In this document: piece by piece, positions 45,583 through 54,652 of the stretch | Layout: each line of letters starts with the position of its first letter | Numbering within the stretch: position 1 is the stretch's first letter | Origin: Actinomycetospora straminea | GTDB lineage: Bacteria; Actinomycetota; Actinomycetes; Mycobacteriales; Pseudonocardiaceae | Length of the DNA: 64,000 nt | Direction of reading: 5' to 3' | NCBI RefSeq assembly: GCF_028737255.1 | Contig: NZ_JAQZAN010000012.1 | Location: 1-64,000 of the forward strand | The notes under the pieces: generated by a model | The model's database searches: none | Told to the model about the DNA's origin: nothing | What the model saw: only the letters and a program-made list of their open reading frames with translations | Position numbers and translations under genes: made by a program

Positions 45583-48410
45583 GGCGGACCTCCCGGATCG
45601 GGCGGGATCGACCGGCACGCCTCGTTGCGCCGAGCGGACGCCGCCGCCCGGGTACCACCGGTTTCTGCATCGGTCACGATAACGGAGCGACCCGCGCCGA
45701 CGCGGGGCCCGCGACCAACCCCACCATCGGGGAACCACCGGACGAGCTCGCTCCGCGAGCGCAGGCCGAGCTTGCGGTAGACACGGGTGAGGTGGTTCTC
45801 GACGGTCTTGCGGGAGACGAACAGCGCGGCCGCGGCCTCGTCGTTGGACCGGCCCTCGGCGACGATGCGCGCCACCTGGAACTCCTGGGGCGTCAGGGCC
45901 GCCCAGGCGGTCTCTGCCGCGGCCGGGCGGCGGAGCGACACCCCGGCCGCCGCCAGCTCGGCCTCGGCGCGGTCCGCCCACGGCCGCGCGCCGAGTGCCA
46001 CGAAGGTCGCGTGCGCCTCGCGCGCGGCCGAGCGAGCGACCGACGGGCGGCGCAGGCGGCGGAGGCACTCGGCCTCCGCGAGCAGCGTGCGGGCCTTCTC
46101 GAACGGCTGGTCGCTGCGGGCGTGCGCCGCCCGGGCCCGCGCGAAGCAGGCCGTGGCGTCGTCGGGGTCCTCGGCGAGGAAGCCGGCGCAGCGCGCGGCG
46201 GTCGCCGCCGGGAACGCGAGCCCGGAGCGTTCCCGCTCCGCCCACCACGCGAGGACCTCGCGCGCCCGGTCGGTGTCGCCGTGCCGGACCAGCGCCTCGA
46301 CGAGGTCCGGGCCGTACGGTACGACGTTGCTCGCGCCGAGGCCGTCGGCGCACGCCCGCCGGTGGGCGCGCTCGAGGTGGGCGACGGCGTCCTCGGTCTC
46401 GCCGACCGCGAACGCGGCGAGGCCCCCCACCGCCGGCACGTAGACCTGCAGGCAGTCGATCCCGTGGGCGCCGACCTCGGCGAGCACCCGCCGGGCGCGC
46501 TCGCGGCTGCGCGCGACGTCGCCGGTCAGGGCGTCCAGGCGGGCGAGGACCAGGGTCGCGATCGCGGCGGTGCCGGCCTCGCCCTGCTCCTCGGCCCACG
46601 CCACGGCCTCGACGGCGTCCGCGCGCGCCGCCGGCCAGCGCCCGCGCCACACGTCGAGCTCGGCGCGCACCGCGTGCGCGAACGCCAGCATCGCCGAGGC
46701 GCCGTGCCGCCGGGCCAGGGCGAGGAGGTCGTCGACGCGGCGCTCGGCGTCGGCATAACGCTCGGTGGCGACGGCGACCTGGGCCAGCTGGGCGCGGTCC
46801 TGCAGGTCCCAGGCGGTCCCGTCGCCCTGCTCGAGGGTGTCGAGGATCCCGAGCGCGGCCGGCACGTCGCCGAGCAGGACGAGCGCCTGCACCTCGGGCG
46901 CGCGGCGCGGGGTCCCCCGCCGCGCGAGGACGAGCATGTCGCGCACCCGCCCGGCCATCGCGGCCGGCGTCGTCGCCTCGGCGTAGAGAGCGGCCGCGGC
47001 GCCGGCGTCGACGGGGGCGAGGCGCTCGGCGGCGCGGACGAGGTCGGCGAGGGCGCGCCGGGGGTCGCCGAGCCAAGCGGTGGCGCGGCCGCGGACGATC
47101 TCGGCCCGGCTCGTGGACGCAGTGTCGTCGGCGAGGGCGAGCGCCGCCTCGGCGTGCCCGGCGGCGAGGTCGAGCGCCCCGGCGAGCAGGAACTCCTCCG
47201 CGGCGGCGAGGAAGCGGTCGGCGCGGTGGCGGCGCTCGGCGCTGAGCTGGGCGGCGCGGGCCCAGGCCTCGCCGGCGCTGCGGTGCCCGCCCCGCTCGCC
47301 CGCCGACCGCGCGGCGGCGGCGAGCTGGGTGCCGACGACCTCGTCGGTGCCCTCGACCCGCGCCGCGAGGTGCCACGCGCGCCGGATGCCGGCGGTGCGG
47401 CCGGCGAGGGCGCGGCGGACCCGTCGTGTGACCTCCGGCTCGTGGGCGAGCGCGACGGGGCGCAGCAGGGGGTGGCGCAGGACCGGCCGGCCGTCGTCAC
47501 CGCGGCGGAGTAGTCCGGCGTGCTCGGCCGGCGCGAGGTCGTGCTGGTCGAGGCCGAGGTCGCCGAGGACGAGGTCGACCTCGGACCGCTCGGTCGTGCC
47601 CCCGGCCGCGACGACCGCCATCGCCGTGCGCGACCCCGCGGGCAACGAGGCGAGCGCCCGGCTCCAGAGCTCCTCGAGCGCCGGGCCGACGTGGGTCACG
47701 CGCGGGTGTTGTCCGTCGCCGGCACGGTGCGCGGCCTCCACGAGCGCGAGCGGGTGGCCCGCGAGGTCCGCGACCAGCCGGTCGACGACGACGGGGGAGA
47801 GGCGCTCCGAGATCGGGCGCAGCAGCGAGCGGCTCTCGGCCGGGGTCAGCCGGTCGAGGTCGATCTCGACGGCTCCGGGCACCGTGCGGCGCTCGTCGCG
47901 CGTGGCGAGCAGGAGCGTGACCCGGGGCGACCGCAGGCGCCGGGCGACGAAGAGGATCACCTCCGCCGAGGCGGGGTCCACCCACTGCAGGTCGTCGACG
48001 ACGACGAGCAGCGGCTCGTCGTCGCCGGCCGCGTCCAGCAGCCCGAGCGTCGCGGCGCGGAGCGCCAGGGGTCCGGGCGCGGGACCGGCGCGCAGCGCGA
48101 CGCTCACCTCGAGGGCCTCGCGCTGGACCTCGGGCAGGGCCGCGAGCCACGGGCGCAGGGGCGCGACGAGGTCGGCGAGGACCGCGAAGGGCAGGTGCGC
48201 TTCGGCCTCGGTGCCGACGACGCGCACGGTGCGTGCCCCCGACGACGCCCCGACGCGGTCGAGCAGCGCGGTCTTCCCGATCCCGGGCTCCCCGCGCACG
48301 ACCGCGACCCGCTCGGCCCGGCGTCCCGCCACGAGCTCACCCAGGGTGTCGATCTCGGCCGCGCGACCGACGAAGAGCGCTCGCGGCGGGTCGTCGCCGG
48401 CTGTGGTCAT
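45579..48410 (-). CDS. LuxR-family LAL-type ATPase regulator
   Basis: 943 residues. The STAND NTPase has the P-loop 'VVRGEPGIGKTALLDRV' and Walker B 'LLVVVDDLQWVDPASAEVI'. A long TPR-like helical region follows. The C-terminal LuxR helix-turn-helix is at about residues 840-888 ('LTPQEFQVARIVAEGRSNDE', 'VSRKTVENHLTRVYRKLGL'). A 50-residue tail beyond the HTH runs into the pfk start. LAL regulators activate carbohydrate or secondary-metabolite genes on ligand and ATP binding. Coupling to a phosphofructokinase gene (GTGA overlap) suggests control of sugar use; the ligand is unknown. Confidence 0.9.
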   Translation of the reverse strand: MTTAGDDPPRALFVGRAAEIDTLGELVAGRRAERVAVVRGEPGIGKTALLDRVGASSGARTVRVVGTEAEAHLPFAVLADLVAPLRPWLAALPEVQREALEVSVALRAGPAPGPLALRAATLGLLDAAGDDEPLLVVVDDLQWVDPASAEVILFVARRLRSPRVTLLLATRDERRTVPGAVEIDLDRLTPAESRSLLRPISERLSPVVVDRLVADLAGHPLALVEAAHRAGDGQHPRVTHVGPALEELWSRALASLPAGSRTAMAVVAAGGTTERSEVDLVLGDLGLDQHDLAPAEHAGLLRRGDDGRPVLRHPLLRPVALAHEPEVTRRVRRALAGRTAGIRRAWHLAARVEGTDEVVGTQLAAAARSAGERGGHRSAGEAWARAAQLSAERRHRADRFLAAAEEFLLAGALDLAAGHAEAALALADDTASTSRAEIVRGRATAWLGDPRRALADLVRAAERLAPVDAGAAAALYAEATTPAAMAGRVRDMLVLARRGTPRRAPEVQALVLLGDVPAALGILDTLEQGDGTAWDLQDRAQLAQVAVATERYADAERRVDDLLALARRHGASAMLAFAHAVRAELDVWRGRWPAARADAVEAVAWAEEQGEAGTAAIATLVLARLDALTGDVARSRERARRVLAEVGAHGIDCLQVYVPAVGGLAAFAVGETEDAVAHLERAHRRACADGLGASNVVPYGPDLVEALVRHGDTDRAREVLAWWAERERSGLAFPAATAARCAGFLAEDPDDATACFARARAAHARSDQPFEKARTLLAEAECLRRLRRPSVARSAAREAHATFVALGARPWADRAEAELAAAGVSLRRPAAAETAWAALTPQEFQVARIVAEGRSNDEAAAALFVSRKTVENHLTRVYRKLGLRSRSELVRWFPDGGVGRGPRVGAGRSVIVTDAETGGTRAAASARRNEACRSIPPDPGGPP

Positions 48411-48867
48411 CGGGACCCCCGTGGTGGTGTCACCGGGGCGGGCGTGATCGGTGGGGCACAGGATGCCGCCTCTCCGTGAGGGGCAGTGCCGCCTTTCGGG
48501 TCGATGCGGGGGGTTTCCCCGGTGCCCGAGGGCCGTCGGCTAGGCCGCCGGTGTGACGCACCGTGCCGGACAGGACCGTGCGCGATCGATCGGTCACGCC
48601 AGGTCGAGACCGGCGGATCGCTACGCCGGGCCGCGCCTCCACGCCGTGGGCGCATCGCCACGTCACGCGGTCGGGGCCGCGCCGATGCGGGAGATCTCCC
48701 CGCTGCCGATGCCGTGCACGGAGCGGAATCGTCGACGGCGGACAGGTCAGGGGGACGCCGTGGCGACACGGGGTGCTGTCCAGGTCGAGTCAGGGCGACC
48801 CGCGCTGCTCTCCGAGGCCCCCGACGCCGCACGACCGACGTGACCGTCACGGTCCAGGAGGAAGCGC
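48411..48867. other. intergenic region before the peroxidase gene
   Basis: 457 bp between the divergent LAL and peroxidase genes. I found no credible gene; the short frames here lack ribosome sites and composition. It contains a G-rich stretch with a GGGTTTCCCC core near 48510, a CGATCGATCG palindrome near 48588, and a 13-bp palindrome next to the peroxidase ribosome site. Confidence 0.5.
48839..48851. promoter_or_regulatory. palindrome CGTGAC-C-GTCACG before the peroxidase gene
   Basis: A 13-bp odd-centred perfect palindrome ends just before the AGGAGG ribosome site of the peroxidase gene. It could be an operator that blocks translation initiation or late promoter clearance. No adjacent regulator obviously matches it. 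Confidence 0.4.
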
Positions 48868-50586
48868 ATGAGCGACAACGCCGGAGTCCGCATCATCACC
48901 AGGAGGCTCCACGGCAGCCATGCCGTCGTCGACCAGGCCAAAGACCTTCAGGCAGCCCTGCAGGAAGGCGCGCGGCCGCTCAGTGAGGACGTGCAGGACA
49001 ACGGTCTGCGCGAAGCCACCGGTGAGGCGGCTCTCGAATCGGTTGGCGCCACCGACTTCGACTACCTCTTCCCGGAGCTGCCGCGAGAGGGGGCCAATCT
49101 GCTGCCCACAGACACGGCTCAGGTCACCCTCGCGCTCGATGCGCTGGGAACGGCCATGATCGACCAAGGCGACTCGGGGCGCAACGCGCCGATTCCTCCG
49201 ATCCACACCTATTGGGGTCAGTTCGTCGACCACGACCTGACCGCTGCCACGGACAACGACTCACCGATCAGCATCCAGGGAGATTCCGTCGTCGTGGTCG
49301 GGCCTGACGAGGTGACCGAGCAGCTCAAGAACGGCCGCAATCCGGCACTCAACCTCGATTCGGTCTACGGCAACGGTCCCTTTGCGCCGGCGCCGAGCTC
49401 GCCGAAGGAGATCGTGGTGCCCTACCAGGAGTCCGACAGGACAAAGCTCAAGATCGGCAGCCTCTCACCGGCCGGGGGCGCCGTCGGCGTCCTCATCCCG
49501 CCGGTAGCGGATCTCCAGCGCGACCTGCCCCGCGTCGAGGTGGAGGTCCCGAACGGGCTGGATCTCGGGACGCCGCTCATCGGGGACGGTCGCAACGACG
49601 AGAACCTCGTCGTGGCCCAGCTGCACCTGGCTTTTCTCCGATTCCACAACAACGCCGTGGACTGGGTTCGCGATCACGAAGCGGAGCGCACAGGCGTCAG
49701 CGAAGTCTTCAACCGTGCACGGCAGCTCGTGCAGTGGACCTATCAGTGGATCTGTGTCCACGACTACCTCAACACCGTGCTCACACCAGGCACGGTCGAT
49801 GAGGTCCTCGCCAGCGAGGAGGGGCTCCTGAAACGCCCCTTCATGCCCCTCGAGTTCTCCGTGGCGGCTTTCCGCTTCGGCCACAGCATGGTCCGTGGTG
49901 CCTATGACTGGAACCGGAACTTCGGCCTCGGTGGCTTCTTCCAACCAGTGGCGGACCTCGACACGCTCTTCCGCTTCACCGGGCGAGGAGGGATGGCGGG
50001 CGACCCCACGAAACTCCCCGACAACTGGCCTGCCGAGTACGACCGCCTCGTGCGACTCGACCCCGCCTTCCCGACGAGGTTCGCGCGCCCGATCGACACT
50101 CATCTCGCCGACCCGTTGAAGGACATGGTCAACCAGGTGCCGGACACCGACCCCGCGCCCTCCCCGCCCGTCGCCGACCTCCTGAAGCACCTCGCGCGGC
50201 GAAACCTGCGTCGCGGCTACGCGCTGAGCATCCCCACGGGGCAGGCCGTCGCCGCGAGGTTGGGGTTGCCGGTCCTGCAGGAGCAGGATTTCGCCGACGC
50301 CCTCGACCAGACGGTGTTCCACGCACTCGAGGCGGGGGGTTTCCTCTCGGCCACACCCTTGTGGTTCTACGTCCTCGCCGAGTCCGAAGTCCGATCGAAC
50401 GGCCACGCCCTCGGCCCGGTCGGCAGTCGCATCGTCGCCGAGACGATCATCGGTCAGATCCGCCTCGACCCACGCTCGTACATGAACCAGACGGCGTGGA
50501 CGCCGGCGGCGGGCGTCAAGCTCCCGGACGGTTCCGCCGTCACCTCCATCGCGAAGTTCATCCAGTTCGCGGGATTCCCGGTATGA
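48868..50586 (+). CDS. animal-type haem peroxidase (peroxidase-cyclooxygenase superfamily)
   Basis: 572 residues. The family active site is conserved when matched to myeloperoxidase: 'WGQFVDHDLT' gives Gln118, the haem-ester Asp121 and distal His122; 'GDGRNDENL' gives catalytic Arg241 and second-ester Glu244; 'FRFGHSMVRGAYDWN' gives proximal His338. The myeloperoxidase Met that links to haem is Asn245 here, so only the two ester links are expected. It should oxidise halides or organics with H2O2. No signal peptide is seen at 'MSDNAGVRIITRRLHG'. ATG follows AGGAGG. The coding sequence uses more A/T third positions than its neighbours, which suggests transfer. It is coupled to the protease by ATGA overlap. 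Confidence 0.9.
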   Translation: MSDNAGVRIITRRLHGSHAVVDQAKDLQAALQEGARPLSEDVQDNGLREATGEAALESVGATDFDYLFPELPREGANLLPTDTAQVTLALDALGTAMIDQGDSGRNAPIPPIHTYWGQFVDHDLTAATDNDSPISIQGDSVVVVGPDEVTEQLKNGRNPALNLDSVYGNGPFAPAPSSPKEIVVPYQESDRTKLKIGSLSPAGGAVGVLIPPVADLQRDLPRVEVEVPNGLDLGTPLIGDGRNDENLVVAQLHLAFLRFHNNAVDWVRDHEAERTGVSEVFNRARQLVQWTYQWICVHDYLNTVLTPGTVDEVLASEEGLLKRPFMPLEFSVAAFRFGHSMVRGAYDWNRNFGLGGFFQPVADLDTLFRFTGRGGMAGDPTKLPDNWPAEYDRLVRLDPAFPTRFARPIDTHLADPLKDMVNQVPDTDPAPSPPVADLLKHLARRNLRRGYALSIPTGQAVAARLGLPVLQEQDFADALDQTVFHALEAGGFLSATPLWFYVLAESEVRSNGHALGPVGSRIVAETIIGQIRLDPRSYMNQTAWTPAAGVKLPDGSAVTSIAKFIQFAGFPV

Positions 50587-52493
50587 CCACCCTCCGCGAG
50601 CAACAGGACCTCGCCGCCGGCCGGTACCGGCACCGCGCGCCGGACCGGGCGGAGACGGAACGCCGACAGCACGAGACCGGCACGCCGGTCGTCGACGAGC
50701 CCGACCAGATCGAGGCCCGGGCCGAGCGGCTCATCGGCGACGTCGTCGGGAGCCGGGCGGTCCGCCAGGCCGCGCGCACGGAGGGCGCGCTCGAGCGGAT
50801 CATCGCCGAGAACGACCTGCAGCCGAGCCTCTTCCTCGGGCGCGGGACGGCGATCGCCGAGACGGTCGGCCGCATCTCGCTGGCCGACGGCGGGGCCGGG
50901 ACCGGCTTCCTCGTCGGCCGGCGCCTGCTCCTGACCAACAACCACGTCCTGCCCGACGTCGCGACCGCGGCGGGCGCGTTCGTGGAGTTCGACGTCGAGC
51001 TGGGCACCGACGGACGGCCGGAGACCCCCGCCGCGTTCGACCTCGACCCGGGCACGCTCTTCCTCACCGACGTCGGGATCGACGCGACCCTCGTGGCCGT
51101 CGCGCCCGCGCGGGGCGTCGTGGCCGGGGACAAGTACGGGTGGAACCGGCTGCTCCGGCAGCAGGGGAAGATCGTCATCGGCGAGGCCGCGAACGTCATC
51201 GGCCACCCCTCGGGGCGTCGCAAGGAGATCGCGGTCCGGCACAACCGGCTCCTCGACCAGCTCCCCGACTTCCTGCACTACGAGGCCGACACCGAGCCGG
51301 GCAACTCCGGGTCGCCGGTGTTCAACGACCAGTGGGAGGTCGTCGCGCTCCACCACTCCGGCGTGCCGCGGACCAACGACGCCGGCCAGTGGCTCACGAC
51401 CGACGGCACCGTGTGGACCCGCGCGATCGGCGACGCGGCCGTGGACTGGGTGGCCAACGAGGGCGCCCGCATCTCGGTGGTCCTCACCCGGCTGCGGGCC
51501 CTGGCGAGGACGCCCGCGCAGACCGCGCTGCTCGACGAGCTGGGCGCCGAGGCCATGGTCGGCGCACCGCCGACGGAGGTCGCGCCGACGGCCCGCGAGG
51601 CCACCGGCCGCCGGGGCGTGCGCGGGACCCCGGACACGCCGCCGCACCTCGTGTTCCTGCACGGCCGGGGCCAGCAGGGCCGGGACCCGGCCGCACTGCG
51701 GGTCGACTGGGCGGGAGGTCTCACGCGCGGGCTGGGTGCGGTCGGTCGCCCGCCCGTGGACCCGGCCCGCGCGTGGTTCCCCTACTACAGCGACCGGCTC
51801 GCGCACCTCGCCGGCCCGTCGGCCGTCGAGCTGGCCGGGGCCAACGAGGACGGAGCGGTCACCGCGGCGGAGCAGGCCGCGCCCCCGGGCGCGTCGGCGC
51901 GGGCCACCTACGCCGCGCTCATCGAGGACGCGGCGTCGCACGCGGGGTTCCGGCCGGACGCGAGCGAGGGGTTCGGGGACCTGCTCGGCGGCGTCCAGTC
52001 CGCGCTCTCGCACCTCGCGGGCAAGAGCCGGCTCGACGACCTCTTCATCGCCCTGCGGTTCCGCGACGTCGCGCTGTACCTGGACGACGAACAGGTCCGC
52101 AGCGAGGTCATCGACACCGTGCTCGAGACCTTCCCGACGTCCGGTCCGGTGACGCTGGTGTCCCACAGCCTCGGGACGGTGGTCGCCCTCGACCTCCTGA
52201 CCCGCAGGCCGCCGGGTGTCGAGCTCCGGCTGCTCGTCACCGCCGGCAGCCCGCTCGGCCTGGACTCCGTGAACAAGCGGCTCCTGGCCGGAGGGCCACG
52301 GCAGCCGGACGTGGAGCGGTGGGTCAACGCCTGGTGCGTGGCGGACGCGGTCGCGATCGGCTGCCCGCTGGGCCCGACCTGGGGCCGCGGCGTCGAGGAC
52401 ATCCGCACCGACAACCCGCTGAGCGCGGCACACTCGATCGTCGAGTACCTCGCCGACTTCCGGGTGGCGTCGGCGATCGGCGAGCTGGTCTAG
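50583..52493 (+). CDS. fusion: trypsin-like (V8/S1-type) serine protease plus alpha/beta hydrolase
   Basis: 636 residues. After a charged N-terminus (1-70), 'ALERIIAENDLQPSLFLGRG' leads into a chymotrypsin-fold protease: His121 ('LLLTNNHVLPD'), Asp168 ('DVGIDATLVAV'), Ser242 ('EADTEPGNSGSPVFND'). A linker at about 325-352 joins an alpha/beta hydrolase: oxyanion 'VFLHGRGQQGRDP', nucleophile Ser529 in S-H-S-L-G, likely Asp588 and His617. The first Gly of the usual G-x-S-x-G is Ser. No signal peptide, so the protease would be cytoplasmic unless exported another way. ATG 50583 overlaps the peroxidase stop, so the two are made together. Confidence 0.88.
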   Translation: MTTLREQQDLAAGRYRHRAPDRAETERRQHETGTPVVDEPDQIEARAERLIGDVVGSRAVRQAARTEGALERIIAENDLQPSLFLGRGTAIAETVGRISLADGGAGTGFLVGRRLLLTNNHVLPDVATAAGAFVEFDVELGTDGRPETPAAFDLDPGTLFLTDVGIDATLVAVAPARGVVAGDKYGWNRLLRQQGKIVIGEAANVIGHPSGRRKEIAVRHNRLLDQLPDFLHYEADTEPGNSGSPVFNDQWEVVALHHSGVPRTNDAGQWLTTDGTVWTRAIGDAAVDWVANEGARISVVLTRLRALARTPAQTALLDELGAEAMVGAPPTEVAPTAREATGRRGVRGTPDTPPHLVFLHGRGQQGRDPAALRVDWAGGLTRGLGAVGRPPVDPARAWFPYYSDRLAHLAGPSAVELAGANEDGAVTAAEQAAPPGASARATYAALIEDAASHAGFRPDASEGFGDLLGGVQSALSHLAGKSRLDDLFIALRFRDVALYLDDEQVRSEVIDTVLETFPTSGPVTLVSHSLGTVVALDLLTRRPPGVELRLLVTAGSPLGLDSVNKRLLAGGPRQPDVERWVNAWCVADAVAIGCPLGPTWGRGVEDIRTDNPLSAAHSIVEYLADFRVASAIGELV

Positions 52494-52563
52494 CGCACGG
52501 TCGTCGGCACGCCGCCACGGTCACGGCCGTGGCGGTGTGCCCGTCCGAGGGGGGAGGTCTGTC

Positions 52564-54576
52564 GTGCCCGACGACCCGGCACAGCAGGGCCGGTGGGACC
52601 CGGTGTTCGCCCTGCCCGACGTGGCGATCCACGCCGCGGTCCTACCGACCGGCCAGGTCCTCGCGTGGGGACGTCGCAAGGACCCGGCCGGGAGCATGCA
52701 CCAGCAGGGCTGTGCGCCGTTCCTGTGGGACCCGGCGACCGGTGCCACGACGTCGACCTCGGAGCCCGAGCGGGCGGACGGCAGGCCGGTCAACCTGTTC
52801 TGCTCCGGCCACGCGTTCCTCGCCGACGGGCGTCTCCTGGTCGCGGGCGGGCACATCACCGACGGCGACGGGCTCGACCAGGCCTGCCTGTACGACCCGT
52901 GGCAGGGCGACTGGACGCCGCTGCCCGACCTGCGCAGTGGTCGGTGGTACCCGTCGGCGGTGACGCTCGCGGACGGCCGCGTGCTGGTCATCTCGGGGAG
53001 CCACCAGGACGGTCCGCACCAGCCGATCGAGGAGGTCCCCGAGATCTGGGACGGCACCTCGTGGCGGCCCACGCGCGACTTCCGGGGCCTGCCGCTCTAC
53101 CCCCGGGTGCACGTGCTTCCCGACCAGCGTGTCCTGATGGCCGGGTCCAACGCGCCGACCACGATCCTCGACACCGCGGGACCCGGTGACTGGACCGACG
53201 CGGGCGTCCGCGCGCAGGGCGAGCGGCAGTACGGCCCGTCGGTGATGTACGAGCCCGGCAAGGTGATCTACCTCGGCGGGGGCAACGACGCGGACTCCCG
53301 TCGCCCCACCGCGGCGTGCGAGAAGATCGATCTCACCTCTGCGGCCCCGGCCTGGGAGCCCGCCGCCTCGATGGCGTTCCGCCGCCGCCAGCACAACGCC
53401 ACCCTGCTGCCCGACGGGACCGTTCTGGTCACCGGCGGCACGAGCGGGCCCGACTTCAACGACCTCACGCCCGGCGCGCCGGTGCACGCCGCCGAGCTGT
53501 GGGACCCGCGGACCGACAGCTGGACGACCCTGGCCGCCGAGGAGGTCGACCGTTGCTACCACGCCTCGGCCGTGCTCCTGCCCGACGCGACCGTGCTCAG
53601 CGCCGGCGGCGGCGAGTTCGTCGAGGGCGGCGCGGACAACCGCCCGGAGGACACCCACCGCGACGCCCAGGTCTTCCACCCGCCCTACCTCTTCCGCGGT
53701 CCCCGGCCGGTCATCACGGCGGCGCCCGACGAGGTCGTCCTCGGCGGGGACTTCGAGGTGCAGACCGACGGCCCACCGATCGCCGCGGTGACGTTGGTCC
53801 GCCTGTCGTCGGCGACCCACACGGTCAACGCCGACCAGCGGTTCCTCCGCCTCGAGCACGTCGGCGACGGCGGGACACTCGCGGTCACCGCGCCCGCGAG
53901 CAGTGCCGAGTGCCCGCCCGGGTACTACATGGTGTTCGCGATCAGCGACGAGGGCGTGCCGTCCCCGGCCCGCATCGTCCCCGTCGTCGGGGCGGCACCG
54001 GCGGCCGCGACGGAGAGCGCCGTCGTGGACGAGCCGGGACGTCCGGCTCGGCGTCGCGAGGTGCGCGCCGGAACCGCGGTCACCGTGGGCCTCACCGCCC
54101 AGTGCCCCTACGGCCTCGGGCCGTGCTGGGGCGGGGCCTACTCGGCCCTCGAGCATCTGGACGACGTCGCCCACGTCGAGCCGGTGCCGAACCAGGTCGA
54201 CCAGACCGCGCAGGTCACCCTGACGCACCGGGGGCTGCCCGACCTCGTCGGCTGGCCGGAGCAGTTCGCGCGGTGGGCCAACGCGAGCTACTTCTTCCGC
54301 GGCGTCGAGGTGACCGTCACGGGCACCCTCGTCGACGGCGACCTGTCCCTCGAGGCGGGCGGGACGGTGCCCCTGCGTCCCGTCCGCCCGGGCACCCAGC
54401 TGTCGTGGGACCTCCGCCGGCGACGGCGGCGCCCGCTGACCACCCGGGAGCGCGAGGCCCACCGCCGGTTGGTCGAGCTCCGCCCGCGCGGTGCCGTCTC
54501 GGTGACCGGACCGCTCCTCCTGGTCCGGGGCCGGCCGGTCCTGTCGGTGCGGGAGTTCGGCACGGCCGGTCCCTGA
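52564..54576 (+). CDS. copper-radical oxidase-like protein (glyoxal/galactose oxidase family, DUF1929)
   Basis: 670 residues. A seven-bladed Kelch-like beta-propeller is followed by a galactose-oxidase early-set (DUF1929) domain. The copper-radical residues appear in order: Cys80 ('NLFCSGHAFLADGR') and Tyr129 ('GRWYPSAVTL') for the thioether cofactor, Tyr332-His333 ('DRCYHASAVLLPD') and His419 ('SSATHTVNADQRF') as copper ligands. Such enzymes oxidise aldehydes or alcohols and release H2O2. From about residue 500 an extra C-terminal region of unknown fold follows. No signal peptide is visible although relatives are usually exported. GTG 52564 follows GGGGAGGT. It lies 70 bp after the protease. 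Confidence 0.87.
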   Translation: MPDDPAQQGRWDPVFALPDVAIHAAVLPTGQVLAWGRRKDPAGSMHQQGCAPFLWDPATGATTSTSEPERADGRPVNLFCSGHAFLADGRLLVAGGHITDGDGLDQACLYDPWQGDWTPLPDLRSGRWYPSAVTLADGRVLVISGSHQDGPHQPIEEVPEIWDGTSWRPTRDFRGLPLYPRVHVLPDQRVLMAGSNAPTTILDTAGPGDWTDAGVRAQGERQYGPSVMYEPGKVIYLGGGNDADSRRPTAACEKIDLTSAAPAWEPAASMAFRRRQHNATLLPDGTVLVTGGTSGPDFNDLTPGAPVHAAELWDPRTDSWTTLAAEEVDRCYHASAVLLPDATVLSAGGGEFVEGGADNRPEDTHRDAQVFHPPYLFRGPRPVITAAPDEVVLGGDFEVQTDGPPIAAVTLVRLSSATHTVNADQRFLRLEHVGDGGTLAVTAPASSAECPPGYYMVFAISDEGVPSPARIVPVVGAAPAAATESAVVDEPGRPARRREVRAGTAVTVGLTAQCPYGLGPCWGGAYSALEHLDDVAHVEPVPNQVDQTAQVTLTHRGLPDLVGWPEQFARWANASYFFRGVEVTVTGTLVDGDLSLEAGGTVPLRPVRPGTQLSWDLRRRRRRPLTTREREAHRRLVELRPRGAVSVTGPLLLVRGRPVLSVREFGTAGP

Positions 54577-54652
54577 GGGCGTTGTCCAGCGGGCACGAGA
54601 TCGCCCCACTACGGTGCCACCGTCCCGCCGCTCGTCCGTCCGGAGGAACCTC

